Notes: generated from the sequence alone by a model not told the origin. 64,000 bases of DNA from Aldehydirespirator sp965200005 (GCA_965200005.1 OZ241331.1:3100001-3164000); one strand, 5' to 3'. Positions 1 to 8,493 are shown, counted from the stretch's first letter. Translations and numbers: made by a program.

Positions 1-1
1 A

Positions 2-325
2 AGTGACACCAGCCTGGGTTGGGTCGGCTTTGCTTTTGCTATCTATGCCCAAGGCGTGAGGATGATCCCGATTGACGGTGGCGATGGATGTGTCATCCCC
101 ACGGCCGAAACGATCGCTAGCAACGAGTACCCGATCAGCCGTGATCTATGGATCTATGTCAATGCTGACAAGGCCGCCGACAATCCGGCTCTGAGCGCTT
201 ACGTTGACTTCTACGTCTCCGACATCCTCTCTCAAGCCGTTAGCGAAGTCGGCTATGTGCCGCTCACGGCTGAGGCTCATACAGAGACAGCCGAACGCTG
301 GGCAAACCGCACAATGATGGGCTAG
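2..325 (+). CDS. pstS: Phosphate ABC transporter substrate-binding protein PstS, C-terminal part
   Basis: This is the last 107 codons of a gene whose start lies before the window; the frame is open from base 2. The product is the extracytoplasmic phosphate-binding protein that feeds the PstCAB permease. What supports the call is the typical C-terminal segment, with a GW.GFAFA stretch, then GGDGCVIPTAETIAS and a YPISRDLWIYVN run, which are characteristic of PstS. It lies 45 bp before pstC in the same direction, so it is the first visible gene of a pst operon. The signal peptide and the N-terminal lobe cannot be seen. Confidence 0.93.
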   Translation, partial: SDTSLGWVGFAFAIYAQGVRMIPIDGGDGCVIPTAETIASNEYPISRDLWIYVNADKAADNPALSAYVDFYVSDILSQAVSEVGYVPLTAEAHTETAERWANRTMMG

Positions 326-370
326 ACAAGCTAAGCAAGTTCAAGCAGTAGCCGTTATGTCTGAGAGGCG

Positions 371-1522
371 ATGACTGACACGAGCGCCCCGGCGCCGCAG
401 CAACTGACACCTGAACACCTACAGATTGCGCCCCGGCGTCGCCATCGAGAGATGGTCATCAAGAATCTCTTATTGCTGATGGCACTCGTATCAGTTCTCA
501 TTAGCGGGTTGATTGTCTGGAGCCTGTTACGTGAGGCTTGGACGTTTGTTACCGAAGTCGCATGGGCTGACACATGGGGCCAGCGAGGCTGGTTCCCTCG
601 CCGTGGCCTTTATGACTTACCAACGATCATCGTTGCTTCTGCAATCATCACCGGTATTGCCATGGTTGTCGCTGGTCCATTAGGGCTGGGTGCAGCTATC
701 TACCTTTCCGAATATGCGAATGTCCGGGTGCGTGCCTGGCTGAAGCCAGCGCTCGAGATCCTGGCGGGAATCCCCTCTGTTGTGATCGGGTTTTTTGCAC
801 TTACCTGGATCGCTCCCAACCTTGTTGGTCGAATTGGCAGACCCGCTTTGCTGTTGATCGGGTTGGTGATTGTGATCGGCTATTCGGCCTTTGCAGCGGT
901 GGTAGCGCGCAGCAAGATCAAGCAATACCGAGAGGGAGCCGCAGACTCCTCGGCGCGCATTGCAGCTGTGGCTTCTATCGCCGTGCTGGTGGCGCTGTTT
1001 GCCCTCACTGTGGGCTGGCTTATCAATGTGTGGCTGGATTTCGTGCCCAATGACGCCGGGTCACTGGCTGCTGCGGGTATTGGCGTGGGAATCTTGACTA
1101 TCCCGCTTGTTGCTTCTATCTCAGAGGATGCAATGGCGGCCGTGCCTAACTCACTGCGAGAAGCATCCGCGGGGCTAGGAGCTCGCAAGATGACCACCGC
1201 AACATCGGTTGTAGTGCCTGCTTCGATTTCAGGGATCGTGGCCGCATTCATCGTGGCGATCTCACGCGCAGTTGGCGAGACAATGGTTGTGTTCCTCGCA
1301 GCTGGTGCTGCCGATGCTGCCCGCTTCACCGATTCGCCGTTTGAGGGCGGTATGACGATGACAGCAGCGATGGCTTCACTCGCGTCAGGCACGGACAGTG
1401 TCGTTGGTGAGGGCCTGACGTTTCAAAGTCTGTACTTCGTGGGGCTGCTGCTGTTCTTGAGCACGCTCAGCCTCAATGTCATCGCAGATCGGTTCGTGTC
1501 AAAGGTTCGTGAGGTCTACTAG
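371..1522 (+). CDS. pstC: Phosphate ABC transporter permease PstC
   Basis: Integral membrane subunit of the high-affinity phosphate importer, pairing with PstA. The 383-residue product has a hydrophilic N-terminus of about 35 residues, then several hydrophobic segments. The EYA-x-VRVRAWLKP and ILAGIPSVVIGFFAL segments are typical of PstC, and the EAA-type loop that contacts the ATPase is seen at AVPNSLREASAGLGA followed by SRAVGETMVV. Length is somewhat above the usual 300-340 because of the N-terminal extension and a charged central loop. It sits between pstS and pstA and is probably cotranscribed with them under phosphate control. Confidence 0.95.
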   Translation: MTDTSAPAPQQLTPEHLQIAPRRRHREMVIKNLLLLMALVSVLISGLIVWSLLREAWTFVTEVAWADTWGQRGWFPRRGLYDLPTIIVASAIITGIAMVVAGPLGLGAAIYLSEYANVRVRAWLKPALEILAGIPSVVIGFFALTWIAPNLVGRIGRPALLLIGLVIVIGYSAFAAVVARSKIKQYREGAADSSARIAAVASIAVLVALFALTVGWLINVWLDFVPNDAGSLAAAGIGVGILTIPLVASISEDAMAAVPNSLREASAGLGARKMTTATSVVVPASISGIVAAFIVAISRAVGETMVVFLAAGAADAARFTDSPFEGGMTMTAAMASLASGTDSVVGEGLTFQSLYFVGLLLFLSTLSLNVIADRFVSKVREVY

Positions 1523-1559
1523 TGACGGGATTTGGCGCTGCGATTAGAGGTTCGGGTCG

Positions 1560-2519
1560 ATGATCTCCCGCCTGTCTGACGAGAAATCCAGGGCGGCGAT
1601 CGCCGCATCTATTGAGAGCCGTCGCATAGATGCGCGCGGCGTTTTGTTCAAGACCCTGTTGCAGGCATGTCTGGTGCTGACACTGGCACTGCTGGCAATC
1701 ATGCTCGTTTCGGTCACCATCAACGGCACCGATCAACTCGGTCGTTTGTGGGACTTCTTGCAAGGAACGCTGCGCTCACAATCCAGCGATGATCGGCTCG
1801 GCGTTCACCAGGGGATATACGGCTCAATGTGGATCGCCATCATCGTGGCGATCGGTGCTTTCCCGATTGGTATCGGGGCAGCGGTCTATCTTGAGGAGTA
1901 CGCCCCCCGTAACCGCCTCACGACGTTCATTGAAGTCAACATTCGCAACCTTGCCGGGGTGCCCTCAGTTGTATATGGCTTGCTGGGGTTGGCCTTGCTG
2001 CTCAACGGTCAGGTGTTCGGGCTTGACCGCCTCACTGGCGGCCGCTCCACGTTGTCTGGCGGAATCACTCTGGCAATTCTTGTGTTGCCGATCGTGGTGA
2101 TCACCTCAAGTGAGGCCTTCCGTGCCGTGCCCGCCGAGTTACGTGAAGGCGCTTACGGCGTTGGTGCCACTAAGTGGGAGATGATCCGTACGCAGGTGTT
2201 GCCTTATGCGGCTCCCGGGATCCTTACCGGAACGCTGCTATCGATGGCCAGAGCGGTCGGTGAAGCCGCTCCTTTGATCCTGGTTGGTGCAGTCACGGGA
2301 CGGCTAGGCAACGACCCGGGTCTGTTTGATGTAAGCGCGCTCACCGATCGTTTCACTGCACTACCCATTGTCATAACGACCTGGACACAACAGGCAGGCC
2401 GTGACGGGGGCTTTGCTGCTGCGGCCGCGGCGGCGATCGTCGTGTTGCTGGTATTCGTGTTATTAATGAACTCTGCCGCAATCTTGTTACGCAATCGATT
2501 TGAGAAGAAACGAGGCTGA
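1560..2519 (+). CDS. pstA: Phosphate ABC transporter permease PstA
   Basis: Second permease subunit of the Pst phosphate importer. The 319-residue product carries about six hydrophobic segments, the YLEEYAPRN and IRNLAGVPSVVYGLLG segments typical of PstA, and an EAA loop (AVPAELREGAYGVGA) followed by ARAVGEAAPLI. The ATG at 1560 starts 37 bp after the pstC stop. A 13-codon open stretch from a GTG overlapping the pstC stop ends at this ATG, but nothing shows that it is translated. The gene runs into pstB with essentially no gap. Confidence 0.95.
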   Translation: MISRLSDEKSRAAIAASIESRRIDARGVLFKTLLQACLVLTLALLAIMLVSVTINGTDQLGRLWDFLQGTLRSQSSDDRLGVHQGIYGSMWIAIIVAIGAFPIGIGAAVYLEEYAPRNRLTTFIEVNIRNLAGVPSVVYGLLGLALLLNGQVFGLDRLTGGRSTLSGGITLAILVLPIVVITSSEAFRAVPAELREGAYGVGATKWEMIRTQVLPYAAPGILTGTLLSMARAVGEAAPLILVGAVTGRLGNDPGLFDVSALTDRFTALPIVITTWTQQAGRDGGFAAAAAAAIVVLLVFVLLMNSAAILLRNRFEKKRG

Positions 2520-2520
2520 T

Positions 2521-3423
2521 GTGTCAATGACCGACTCTCGGTTTGAGTCATTGGTTGACAGACCGACTAGCGCCGTTGAGCGCCACGAACCCCGTGCGCA
2601 GACCGACGGCGAAGACGCCACTTCAACGTCAGGTGACACAGCGCGGAATGTCGTGTTCCGCACCCGCGACGTAAGCGTGTATTACGGCAACTTCTGTGCC
2701 GTGAGAGATGTGAATCTCGATGTTCAAGAACACGGGATCATGGCTCTGATCGGCCCCTCAGGATGTGGCAAATCCACGGTGCTGCGCTGCTACAACCGCA
2801 TGAACGACCTCATCAAGGGTGCGCGCGTCTCCGGCAGTATCACTTACCGGGGCACGAACCTATATGACGAGCGGGTTGATCCTGTTGAAGTCCGACGCCG
2901 CATCGGGATGGTCTTTCAGAAGCCAAATCCATTCCCGAAATCGATCTTTGACAACGTTGCATATGGCCCTCGTGTAGCAGGCCAGAAACGAGGTCTCGCC
3001 GAAGTCGTTGAGACTTCACTTCGCAAAGCAGCGCTATGGGACGAAGTCAGAGACCGCCTTACCGACTCCGCATTCGGTCTCTCAGGCGGGCAGCAGCAAC
3101 GGCTCTGTATCGCTCGTGCTATTGCAGTAGATCCAGATGTGCTATTGATGGATGAACCGTGCTCAGCTCTTGATCCCATCGCCACGGCGCGTATCGAGGA
3201 TCTAATGCAAGAGATCAAGCAGGACTACACGATCATGATTGTTACACACAATATGCAACAAGCTGCAAGGGTCAGTGATGTAACTGCATTTTTTACTGCT
3301 GAAGTCCATGATGCAACTGACTCACGAACTGGGACACTCGTCGAGGTCGATTCAACGCAGAAGATCTTTTCCAACCCCTCAGACATCCGCACTGAGAACT
3401 ACATAACCGGGCGATTTGGTTAG
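2521..3423 (+). CDS. pstB: Phosphate ABC transporter ATP-binding protein PstB
   Basis: ATPase that energises phosphate import. Walker A (GPSGCGKST, near residue 80), the signature LSGGQQQRLCIARA, Walker B (VLLMDEPCSALDP) and the H-loop (THNMQQA) are all present, with the PstB-typical FQKPNPFPKSIFDNV stretch. I chose the GTG at 2521 because a GAGG lies about six bases before it; an ATG at 2527, or one at 2500 overlapping the pstA end, is also possible. An acidic, Thr/Ser-rich N-terminal extension of roughly 40 residues precedes the ATPase fold and is longer than in most PstB proteins. Confidence 0.95.
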   Translation: MSMTDSRFESLVDRPTSAVERHEPRAQTDGEDATSTSGDTARNVVFRTRDVSVYYGNFCAVRDVNLDVQEHGIMALIGPSGCGKSTVLRCYNRMNDLIKGARVSGSITYRGTNLYDERVDPVEVRRRIGMVFQKPNPFPKSIFDNVAYGPRVAGQKRGLAEVVETSLRKAALWDEVRDRLTDSAFGLSGGQQQRLCIARAIAVDPDVLLMDEPCSALDPIATARIEDLMQEIKQDYTIMIVTHNMQQAARVSDVTAFFTAEVHDATDSRTGTLVEVDSTQKIFSNPSDIRTENYITGRFG

Positions 3424-3432
3424 AGATCAGCT

Positions 3433-4188
3433 ATGACCGAGCCGACCCGGAAGACGTATCACGCCGAAATTGATGAGATCAGCGGTCTGATTGTGCAACT
3501 CGCAACCCGGGTAGGCGAAGCAGTATCGCGCGCCACTGACGCGCTATTGAGCTATGACCTGACCGCAGCACAACAGATCATTGACGATGATGTCGACATT
3601 GACATTGCTGCAATCGAGATTGAGGAGCGCTGCCAGAGCCTGCTAGCGCTGCAGCAACCCATGGCTGGTGACCTGCGTTCGATCCTCGCCGCAATGTGGA
3701 TCGCTGCGGAGCTAGAGCGCACCGGCAGTCTGGCCAGCAACATCTGCAAGGGTGCTCGCCGCATGTTCCGTGCTGAGATGCCGCCGCGTTTGCGGGGATT
3801 GATAGCTGAGATGAACGAGGAAGCGGTGCGGCTAATCCGGCTGTCTGCGGACTCATATGCCGAGCGCGACGTCGGTCTTGCGGGAGCTCTTGACGACATT
3901 GACGACCGTTTGGACAGCCTCCACCGGACGTTTGTCCAGACATTGCTTGAAGTCAGCCGGAACCACGAGGTCGATGTTCAACCGGCAATGCAGTTGGCGC
4001 TAATAGCCCGCTATTACGAGCGCATTGGTGACCATGCGGTGAATGTGAGCGACAGGGTGCGTTACATGGTCTCGGGAGTCATGCCGTGGCGTGTCAGCGT
4101 GGCCCGATATCGAAAGCGGGGCGTGCACACCTCCGAATTAGCCGCTGATTCTCGCGACCTTTCCAGCAACGGTGAGGACTCCAGCTAG
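3433..4188 (+). CDS. phoU: Phosphate signalling protein PhoU
   Basis: Cytoplasmic regulator that links the Pst transporter to the phosphate sensor kinase and prevents excess uptake. The 251-residue product is all-helical in composition, with two PhoU repeats, each ending in a metal-binding E/D-rich signature: AAMWIAAELERTGSLASNI in the first and LIARYYERIGDHAVNVSDR in the second. It begins 9 bp after pstB and is followed by the histidine kinase, the expected neighbour in function. The C-terminal 30 residues beyond the second repeat are Ser/Arg-rich and probably disordered. Confidence 0.95.
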   Translation: MTEPTRKTYHAEIDEISGLIVQLATRVGEAVSRATDALLSYDLTAAQQIIDDDVDIDIAAIEIEERCQSLLALQQPMAGDLRSILAAMWIAAELERTGSLASNICKGARRMFRAEMPPRLRGLIAEMNEEAVRLIRLSADSYAERDVGLAGALDDIDDRLDSLHRTFVQTLLEVSRNHEVDVQPAMQLALIARYYERIGDHAVNVSDRVRYMVSGVMPWRVSVARYRKRGVHTSELAADSRDLSSNGEDSS

Positions 4189-4237
4189 CCGGATGAGCTA
4201 GCCGCAGCCACTCGCTAGTGACGCTCAACTGATACCA

Positions 4238-5572
4238 GTGCTGCTGGTGTTGCTGGTCGTTGTCTTGGTGGCGGTCGGCGCTGCTGCAGCAGTCGCTATC
4301 GACAGAGCACTGCTGCGTCGCTGGATCCGAAGCCAGAGTTTGGCTGGCACGTCGCAACGCTCCACATCGTCGCCATCTTCGAAGGGGCCTCGAACCGCTG
4401 ATCAGCGGCAACGGGTGTCGGCCCGCAAGGAGCTACTGGCAACCTGGAAGCGTCTAAAGGCAGCCGAGACGCAAAGGCAGGAGGCACAGCAGGCAGCTAG
4501 GCGTGCGGAGTCGTGCCTTGATGCCTTGCGATCGGGCCTGGTGCTGTGTGATCGCAAGGGCCGAGTTGTGGCGCGCAACCAAGCCGCAAACGTGTTTGTG
4601 CAGACCCGCTACGGCGAGGCGATGGTCGCTAAGACAATCGATGATCTGCTGCGGCGAGCACGCTCGGGTGAGCGGGTGTCGGCTGTTGTCGATCTGCGGG
4701 CCGGTTCACGACGCAGTTACGAGGTTGAGGCGCGGCCTGTGGAGCGCGACGGTGAGACGCTCGGTGCGGTTGCTCTGGTTCATGACACGACCGAGTTGCT
4801 GCGCACCGAATCGATACGGCGTGACTTCATCGCCAACGTGAGCCATGAACTCAAGACCCCGATTGGTGCCTTGAGCTTGCTCGTTGACTCTCTCGAAACC
4901 AGCAACGAGCCACAGATGCGAGAGCGTTTGACGCAACGCATGCAAGTTGAGGTGCGCCGCGTAGCCGACACCATCGATGACCTGCTGACTCTTGCACGGC
5001 TTGAGGATCACCACGGGTTGCGGGTTGAAGAGGTTGCCGTCTGCGACATTGTTCAAGGTGCGGTGGATCGGATATCTGAGACCGCTCAGTTGCATGATGT
5101 CAAGGTCACAGTCTCGGGAATAGCGATCGCATCTTTGGTGTGTGGATCTCGTTTCGAGCTTGAATCAGCAGTGTTCAACCTGCTTGACAATGCCGTGAAG
5201 TACAGCCCTCGCGACAGCATCGTCAATGTCAACATCAGAAAACAAGACGGTGAGTTGCTGATAGCGGTAAGCGACCGTGGCATCGGGATCCCGGCTAGTG
5301 AGCAATCACGTATCTTTGAGCGCTTCTACCGGGTTGACCGAGCCCGCAGCCGCCATACCGGCGGCACAGGTTTGGGTTTAGCGATCGTGCGCCATGCGGT
5401 CCTGAATCATGGCGGAGAGGTAAACGTCGTGTCTCGGGAGGGTTTCGGCGCGACCTTCACAATCACTTTGCCAGCCTCCTCGCTCGAAGTGACTGACGCT
5501 GGCGCTCCAGCCAGCCCAGCAGCACCGCTACAGCCCGCGGATCGTGGCGCAGATGATGAGCAGCGCCGCTAA
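4238..5572 (+). CDS. PhoR/SenX3-like sensor histidine kinase
   Basis: Membrane sensor kinase probably responding to phosphate through PhoU and Pst. It starts at the first available GTG after an in-frame stop at 4199. One N-terminal transmembrane helix (residues 1-22) is followed by a basic linker and a short coiled coil, a PAS-like domain (about 88-190), the H box NVSHELKTPIG with the phospho-accepting His near 203, the N box NLLDNAVKYSP, and the G boxes DRGIGIP and GGTGLGLAI. The usual partner response regulator (RegX3/PhoB type) is not adjacent here, because an oppositely oriented hydrolase follows. The last 110 bp overlap that hydrolase on the other strand. Confidence 0.9.
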   Translation: MLLVLLVVVLVAVGAAAAVAIDRALLRRWIRSQSLAGTSQRSTSSPSSKGPRTADQRQRVSARKELLATWKRLKAAETQRQEAQQAARRAESCLDALRSGLVLCDRKGRVVARNQAANVFVQTRYGEAMVAKTIDDLLRRARSGERVSAVVDLRAGSRRSYEVEARPVERDGETLGAVALVHDTTELLRTESIRRDFIANVSHELKTPIGALSLLVDSLETSNEPQMRERLTQRMQVEVRRVADTIDDLLTLARLEDHHGLRVEEVAVCDIVQGAVDRISETAQLHDVKVTVSGIAIASLVCGSRFELESAVFNLLDNAVKYSPRDSIVNVNIRKQDGELLIAVSDRGIGIPASEQSRIFERFYRVDRARSRHTGGTGLGLAIVRHAVLNHGGEVNVVSREGFGATFTITLPASSLEVTDAGAPASPAAPLQPADRGADDEQRR

Positions 5573-6248
5573 TGATGCGAAGGTCAGCACCGGCACAGGC
5601 ATCCGCTATCACCCGAGCATCAAACACTGGCACGGTCTCGTCGTTGCTGCCGTGCAGCAACAGCACTTCACGATCCCCGAGTTTCTCTGCGGCATCCACG
5701 GCACGCACCGAGCGGATCTCTGATGCCCATCTATCGAAGCGCTGGGGGAAGTTGGAGTCTCGCACAACCCCGACTTCGCGGGCCCATAGCAGAAGCTTGC
5801 GGGGGTTGCGTGCCCAGTCTTCGAAGTCAGCGGGAGCGGCTACAGCTGCCAGGCCGAGCACCCGCTCATCGCGGCTAGCCACAACAATCGCCAACGCTCC
5901 CCCGGTGCCGAACCCGATCAGCCACACACCCTCACATTGCACCTCGGATGTGAGGTAGTCGATTGCCCCGGCGAGGTCTTTGCGCCAGCCGTCTAGTGAG
6001 AAGTTCCCCTCCGAGTCTTCGACACCGCGAGCTGCATAGGCAAGAGCCGCGAAGCCCGCTTCGGCAGCAATGACATCGGCCAGTGCGGGAAGGGTCTTTG
6101 CTGAGTTGATGCCTCCGCCGGCTTCTGTGGGGAACCCGTGGACGACCACCACTCCAAGCTGCAGACCGCCACTGGAACGTGATGAGCGAGCGGGAAGCGC
6201 CAGATGGGCGCTAAGGGTGTTGCCCTCAACAACAAAGCTCCGCTGCAT
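5463..6248 (-). CDS. Alpha/beta-hydrolase fold protein lacking the nucleophile serine
   Basis: Fold assignment rests on the HGFP oxyanion-type motif near residue 40, the nucleophile-elbow sequence IGFGTGGALA, an Asp in LLLHGSNDETVP and a His in SGAAHHLRHDP. The elbow normally reads G-x-S-x-G; here the central residue is Gly (codon GGC), so the classical nucleophile is missing while the Asp and His remain. The protein may be a non-catalytic or differently acting member of the dienelactone-hydrolase/peptidase-like group; the substrate is unknown. The start is uncertain: the ATG at 6248 fits the usual N-terminus, and a GTG at 6278 in frame is an alternative. It is convergent with the histidine kinase gene and overlaps its last 110 bp. 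Confidence 0.75.
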   Translation of the reverse strand: MQRSFVVEGNTLSAHLALPARSSRSSGGLQLGVVVVHGFPTEAGGGINSAKTLPALADVIAAEAGFAALAYAARGVEDSEGNFSLDGWRKDLAGAIDYLTSEVQCEGVWLIGFGTGGALAIVVASRDERVLGLAAVAAPADFEDWARNPRKLLLWAREVGVVRDSNFPQRFDRWASEIRSVRAVDAAEKLGDREVLLLHGSNDETVPVFDARVIADACAGADLRIISGAAHHLRHDPRAVAVLLGWLERQRQSLRARRLAK

Positions 6249-6352
6249 AGCGCACAAAAGGTATCCGGGCGTTGTCACCTGGACTCAAATCGCCCAAGGC
6301 CTTCTCGACCTATATCACCAGGCGCTTAGTCGACGCTAGACAGTCGCCCGGG

Positions 6353-6620
6353 TGCCAACGCAGGTGGCAATAGACGCGCACAGGGACGACCCCCAACTCT
6401 GGGAGCCGTCCCTGCGACAAGGTTTGCTGGTGTTCCCGACCGGGCCATCTTGGTGCGTGGCGCAATTGCGGCAGGCACCGTGGCGGATGTGACTAGGTCC
6501 ACCGGACCGGTACGGGGGTGGAGCTGGCGGGGATTCGCCAACTGACCCAGCTAAGCAGCTAGCGGCCAGCCACCTCCAAGGTCACAGGTCGTTTAAAACT
6601 CAGTTGGACCACCCCCTTTC
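6353..6620 (+). ncRNA. Gene-free stretch with nested inverted repeats, candidate structured RNA
   Basis: No convincing gene is present between 6280 and 6746, but dyads are dense. TGCCA/TGGCA pair at 6353-6369. CAGGGACG at 6381-6388 pairs with CGTCCCTG at 6407-6414, with further pairing inside. GGTGC...GCACC surround a perfect CGCAATTGCG at 6461-6470 (symmetric span 6452-6479). GGGGGTGG at 6514-6521 pairs with CCACCCCC at 6609-6616, and CCAACTGA at 6538-6545 with TCAGTTGG at 6600-6607, enclosing about 55 nt. The last stem is followed by TTTCTCTT, which suits a transcript on the plus strand. I could not match it to SRP RNA, tmRNA, RNase P RNA or a tRNA. The strand and the RNA nature are inference. 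Confidence 0.35.
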
Positions 6621-6746
6621 TCTTGGTGCGCATAGTCAATCACACCAGGGCTCGGGTTGCATCGCTTTGGCGTCTCAATCACCGCTGCCGCAGCGTCGCC
6701 GGCGCAACACCCAGTTCACATAGGTCACTTAGGTCGCTCAGTTGGC

Positions 6747-7196
6747 TCAGTCATGAGAGTTATCAACGTCAAGAGCGCCGATCGTGTCAAGGTACGCAAG
6801 CTGCGCTTCCAAGATGCAGACCACATCCACGGGCTCGGGTCCGCCCTCAGCGAGCGAGCGCGCCACTACCGCGTCGATTGCCGAGTCGGTATCGGCCACC
6901 GCAACGGCATCCGCAGCTACCCCTGGATCACCCAGCTCCACCGAACCCGCAGTCGCTAGCCCAACCGTGGAGAACCAGTCAAGATGCCAACCAAGCACCT
7001 GCTTCACGTCGCGGTAGCTAACACGCGCCGCCACTTCGGTCGGCAGACACTGCGCCACGTACTCCACGGCATCTTCGAGCCGGTAGAGACTCGGCGCAGA
7101 CTCACCCTCAAGACGCCCAACGGCAACGCCAACAGCCACAAAGGCGATAGCAGCGATTGCCACAATCCCAACGAGTGCAATCAGGATGACGATCAC
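6747..7196 (-). CDS. Small membrane-anchored protein of unknown function
   Basis: A 149-residue product with one N-terminal hydrophobic segment (about residues 2-26, rich in Ile, Val and Ala) that would anchor or export it, then an acidic soluble part. The middle contains EDAVEYVAQCLP and a WHLDWFSTVG segment that look like a conserved helical domain, but I do not recognise the family. It stands alone between the dyad-rich region and the acyl-CoA dehydrogenase gene, about 80 bp downstream of the latter on the same strand. Codon use resembles the neighbours, so I think it is a real gene. Confidence 0.65.
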   Translation of the reverse strand: MIVILIALVGIVAIAAIAFVAVGVAVGRLEGESAPSLYRLEDAVEYVAQCLPTEVAARVSYRDVKQVLGWHLDWFSTVGLATAGSVELGDPGVAADAVAVADTDSAIDAVVARSLAEGGPEPVDVVCILEAQLAYLDTIGALDVDNSHD

Positions 7197-7274
7197 GAGT
7201 CAGCTTGCTAATCCTCAGCTAGGCAATCACTCGCACACCGACGTTACCCAGCTACTCCACCCGGATCGTCGTAC

Positions 7275-8396
7275 CTATAGGCCGATGCGCTGTGCGAGCA
7301 GCTCGCGGTGATACGTCGGATCACCAAAGAGCAGCTCAGAACTCTTGGCTCGCTTGAAATACAGGTGTGCTGGATGTTCCCAGGTGAATCCGATCCCGCC
7401 GTGGATCTGGATGTTCTCAGCAGCAGCGTGGAAATACGCCTCTGAGCAATAGCTCTTGGCAAGCGAGGCGACCTGTGGCAGTTCGTCATTCATCTCGCCC
7501 GCACACCAGGCTGCGTAGTAGGCCGCAGACTTCGCCGACTCAACCTCTAGGAGCATGTCGGCACACTTGTGCTTGATCGCCTGAAACGACCCGATCGGAC
7601 GCCCAAATTGCACTCGAACTTTGGCGTATTCCACAGACATATCAAGGCACCGCTGCGCACCACCAACCTGTTCGGCAGCTAGGGCCACCGCGGCCAGGTC
7701 AAGCACCTTTTCGAGCACGTCCCAACCTGAGCCCTCTTGACCAATCAGGGTCGCTTCCACGTCGCTGAACTCGAGCTTTGCTTGCTTGCGTGTCTGATCC
7801 ATCGTTGACAGCGCGGTGCGGGTCAGCCCAGATGCCCCAGGATCAACACTGAAGAGCGAGACGCCACCGGGTGTGCGAGCCGCTACCAGGATCAGGTTCG
7901 CAGTGTGTCCATCAAGCACATACATCTTCACGCCGTCAAGGCGCCACGAGTCGCCCGAGCGTGTCGCAGACATGGTGATCCCCGGCTCGTCCCAACGGCC
8001 GTTCTGTTCGGTAAAGGCCAGCGTGGCACGGGTAACGCCAGAAGCAATTCCAGGCAGGTGAGCTTGTTTGGCTGCTTCGTCGCCGCTGAGCATCAAGGTG
8101 TTGGCCGCAAGCACCGCCGAAGAAAAGAACGGTGCACACAACAACGCCCGGCCCATCTCTTCAAGCACCACCACTTGCTCGACCCGCGTGAATCCTTCAC
8201 CGCCGTATTCCTCGGGGATGGTCAACGCCACCAAACCCAGTTGGTCAGACATTTGTGACCACACGTCAGGATCAAAGCCGCGTTCGGTATCCATCTGCTC
8301 ACGCACGGCCGATTCAGGAGACTTCTCTTCTAGGAAGCTGCGCACGAACTCCCGCAGCTGTTCCTGCTCGTCTGTGAATGCAAAGTTCACCTGCAA
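7275..8396 (-). CDS. Acyl-CoA dehydrogenase family protein
   Basis: FAD-dependent enzyme that would introduce a double bond into an acyl-CoA or steroid-CoA thioester. The 373-residue product has the N-terminal helical domain (residues 1-115, with FTDEQEQLREFVRSFLEE), a central beta domain, and the C-terminal helical domain carrying VRVQFGRPIGSFQAIKHKCADM and IQIHGGIGFTWEHPAHLYFKRA. The latter resembles subunits of the actinobacterial heteromeric FadE enzymes of steroid or short-chain acyl-CoA breakdown. Its start lies about 100 bp from the divergent sufC start. I could not assign the catalytic glutamate with certainty, and the substrate is not evident. Confidence 0.88.
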   Translation of the reverse strand: MQVNFAFTDEQEQLREFVRSFLEEKSPESAVREQMDTERGFDPDVWSQMSDQLGLVALTIPEEYGGEGFTRVEQVVVLEEMGRALLCAPFFSSAVLAANTLMLSGDEAAKQAHLPGIASGVTRATLAFTEQNGRWDEPGITMSATRSGDSWRLDGVKMYVLDGHTANLILVAARTPGGVSLFSVDPGASGLTRTALSTMDQTRKQAKLEFSDVEATLIGQEGSGWDVLEKVLDLAAVALAAEQVGGAQRCLDMSVEYAKVRVQFGRPIGSFQAIKHKCADMLLEVESAKSAAYYAAWCAGEMNDELPQVASLAKSYCSEAYFHAAAENIQIHGGIGFTWEHPAHLYFKRAKSSELLFGDPTYHRELLAQRIGL

Positions 8397-8493
8397 TCTC
8401 CCTGACCCGCTGATGTCAGCGCAAAGCTATCGGAGTGCCTACGAACCGCGGGCGCGTAGTAACAGCGACAGCCGCAGCCGTAGGATTCGGGGC

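Noticed and set aside
880..1392. Long minus-strand open frame inside pstC
   Set aside because: Shadow of pstC: Ala/Thr/Ser-rich translation without a domain, while the plus frame is a clear permease. Similar shadows occur opposite many genes here (for example 7816-8258, 9807-10232, 38086-38553).
6326..6541. Small minus-strand open frame in the dyad-rich gap
   Set aside because: Translation is Pro/Arg/Ala-rich with no likeness to a protein, and it lies over the inverted repeats.
6514..6616. SRP (4.5S) RNA or tmRNA in the gap at 6514-6616
   Set aside because: The size and G-rich/C-rich closing stem fit SRP RNA, and the minus strand has a tmRNA-like GCCAGCTCCACC, but the SRP loop consensus with GGAAG and AGCAG and the tmRNA T-arm GGTTC are both missing.
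8068..8493. N-terminal extension of SufC copy 1
   Set aside because: This part is antisense to the acyl-CoA dehydrogenase gene and low in complexity. SufC similarity begins at the GTG at 8494.
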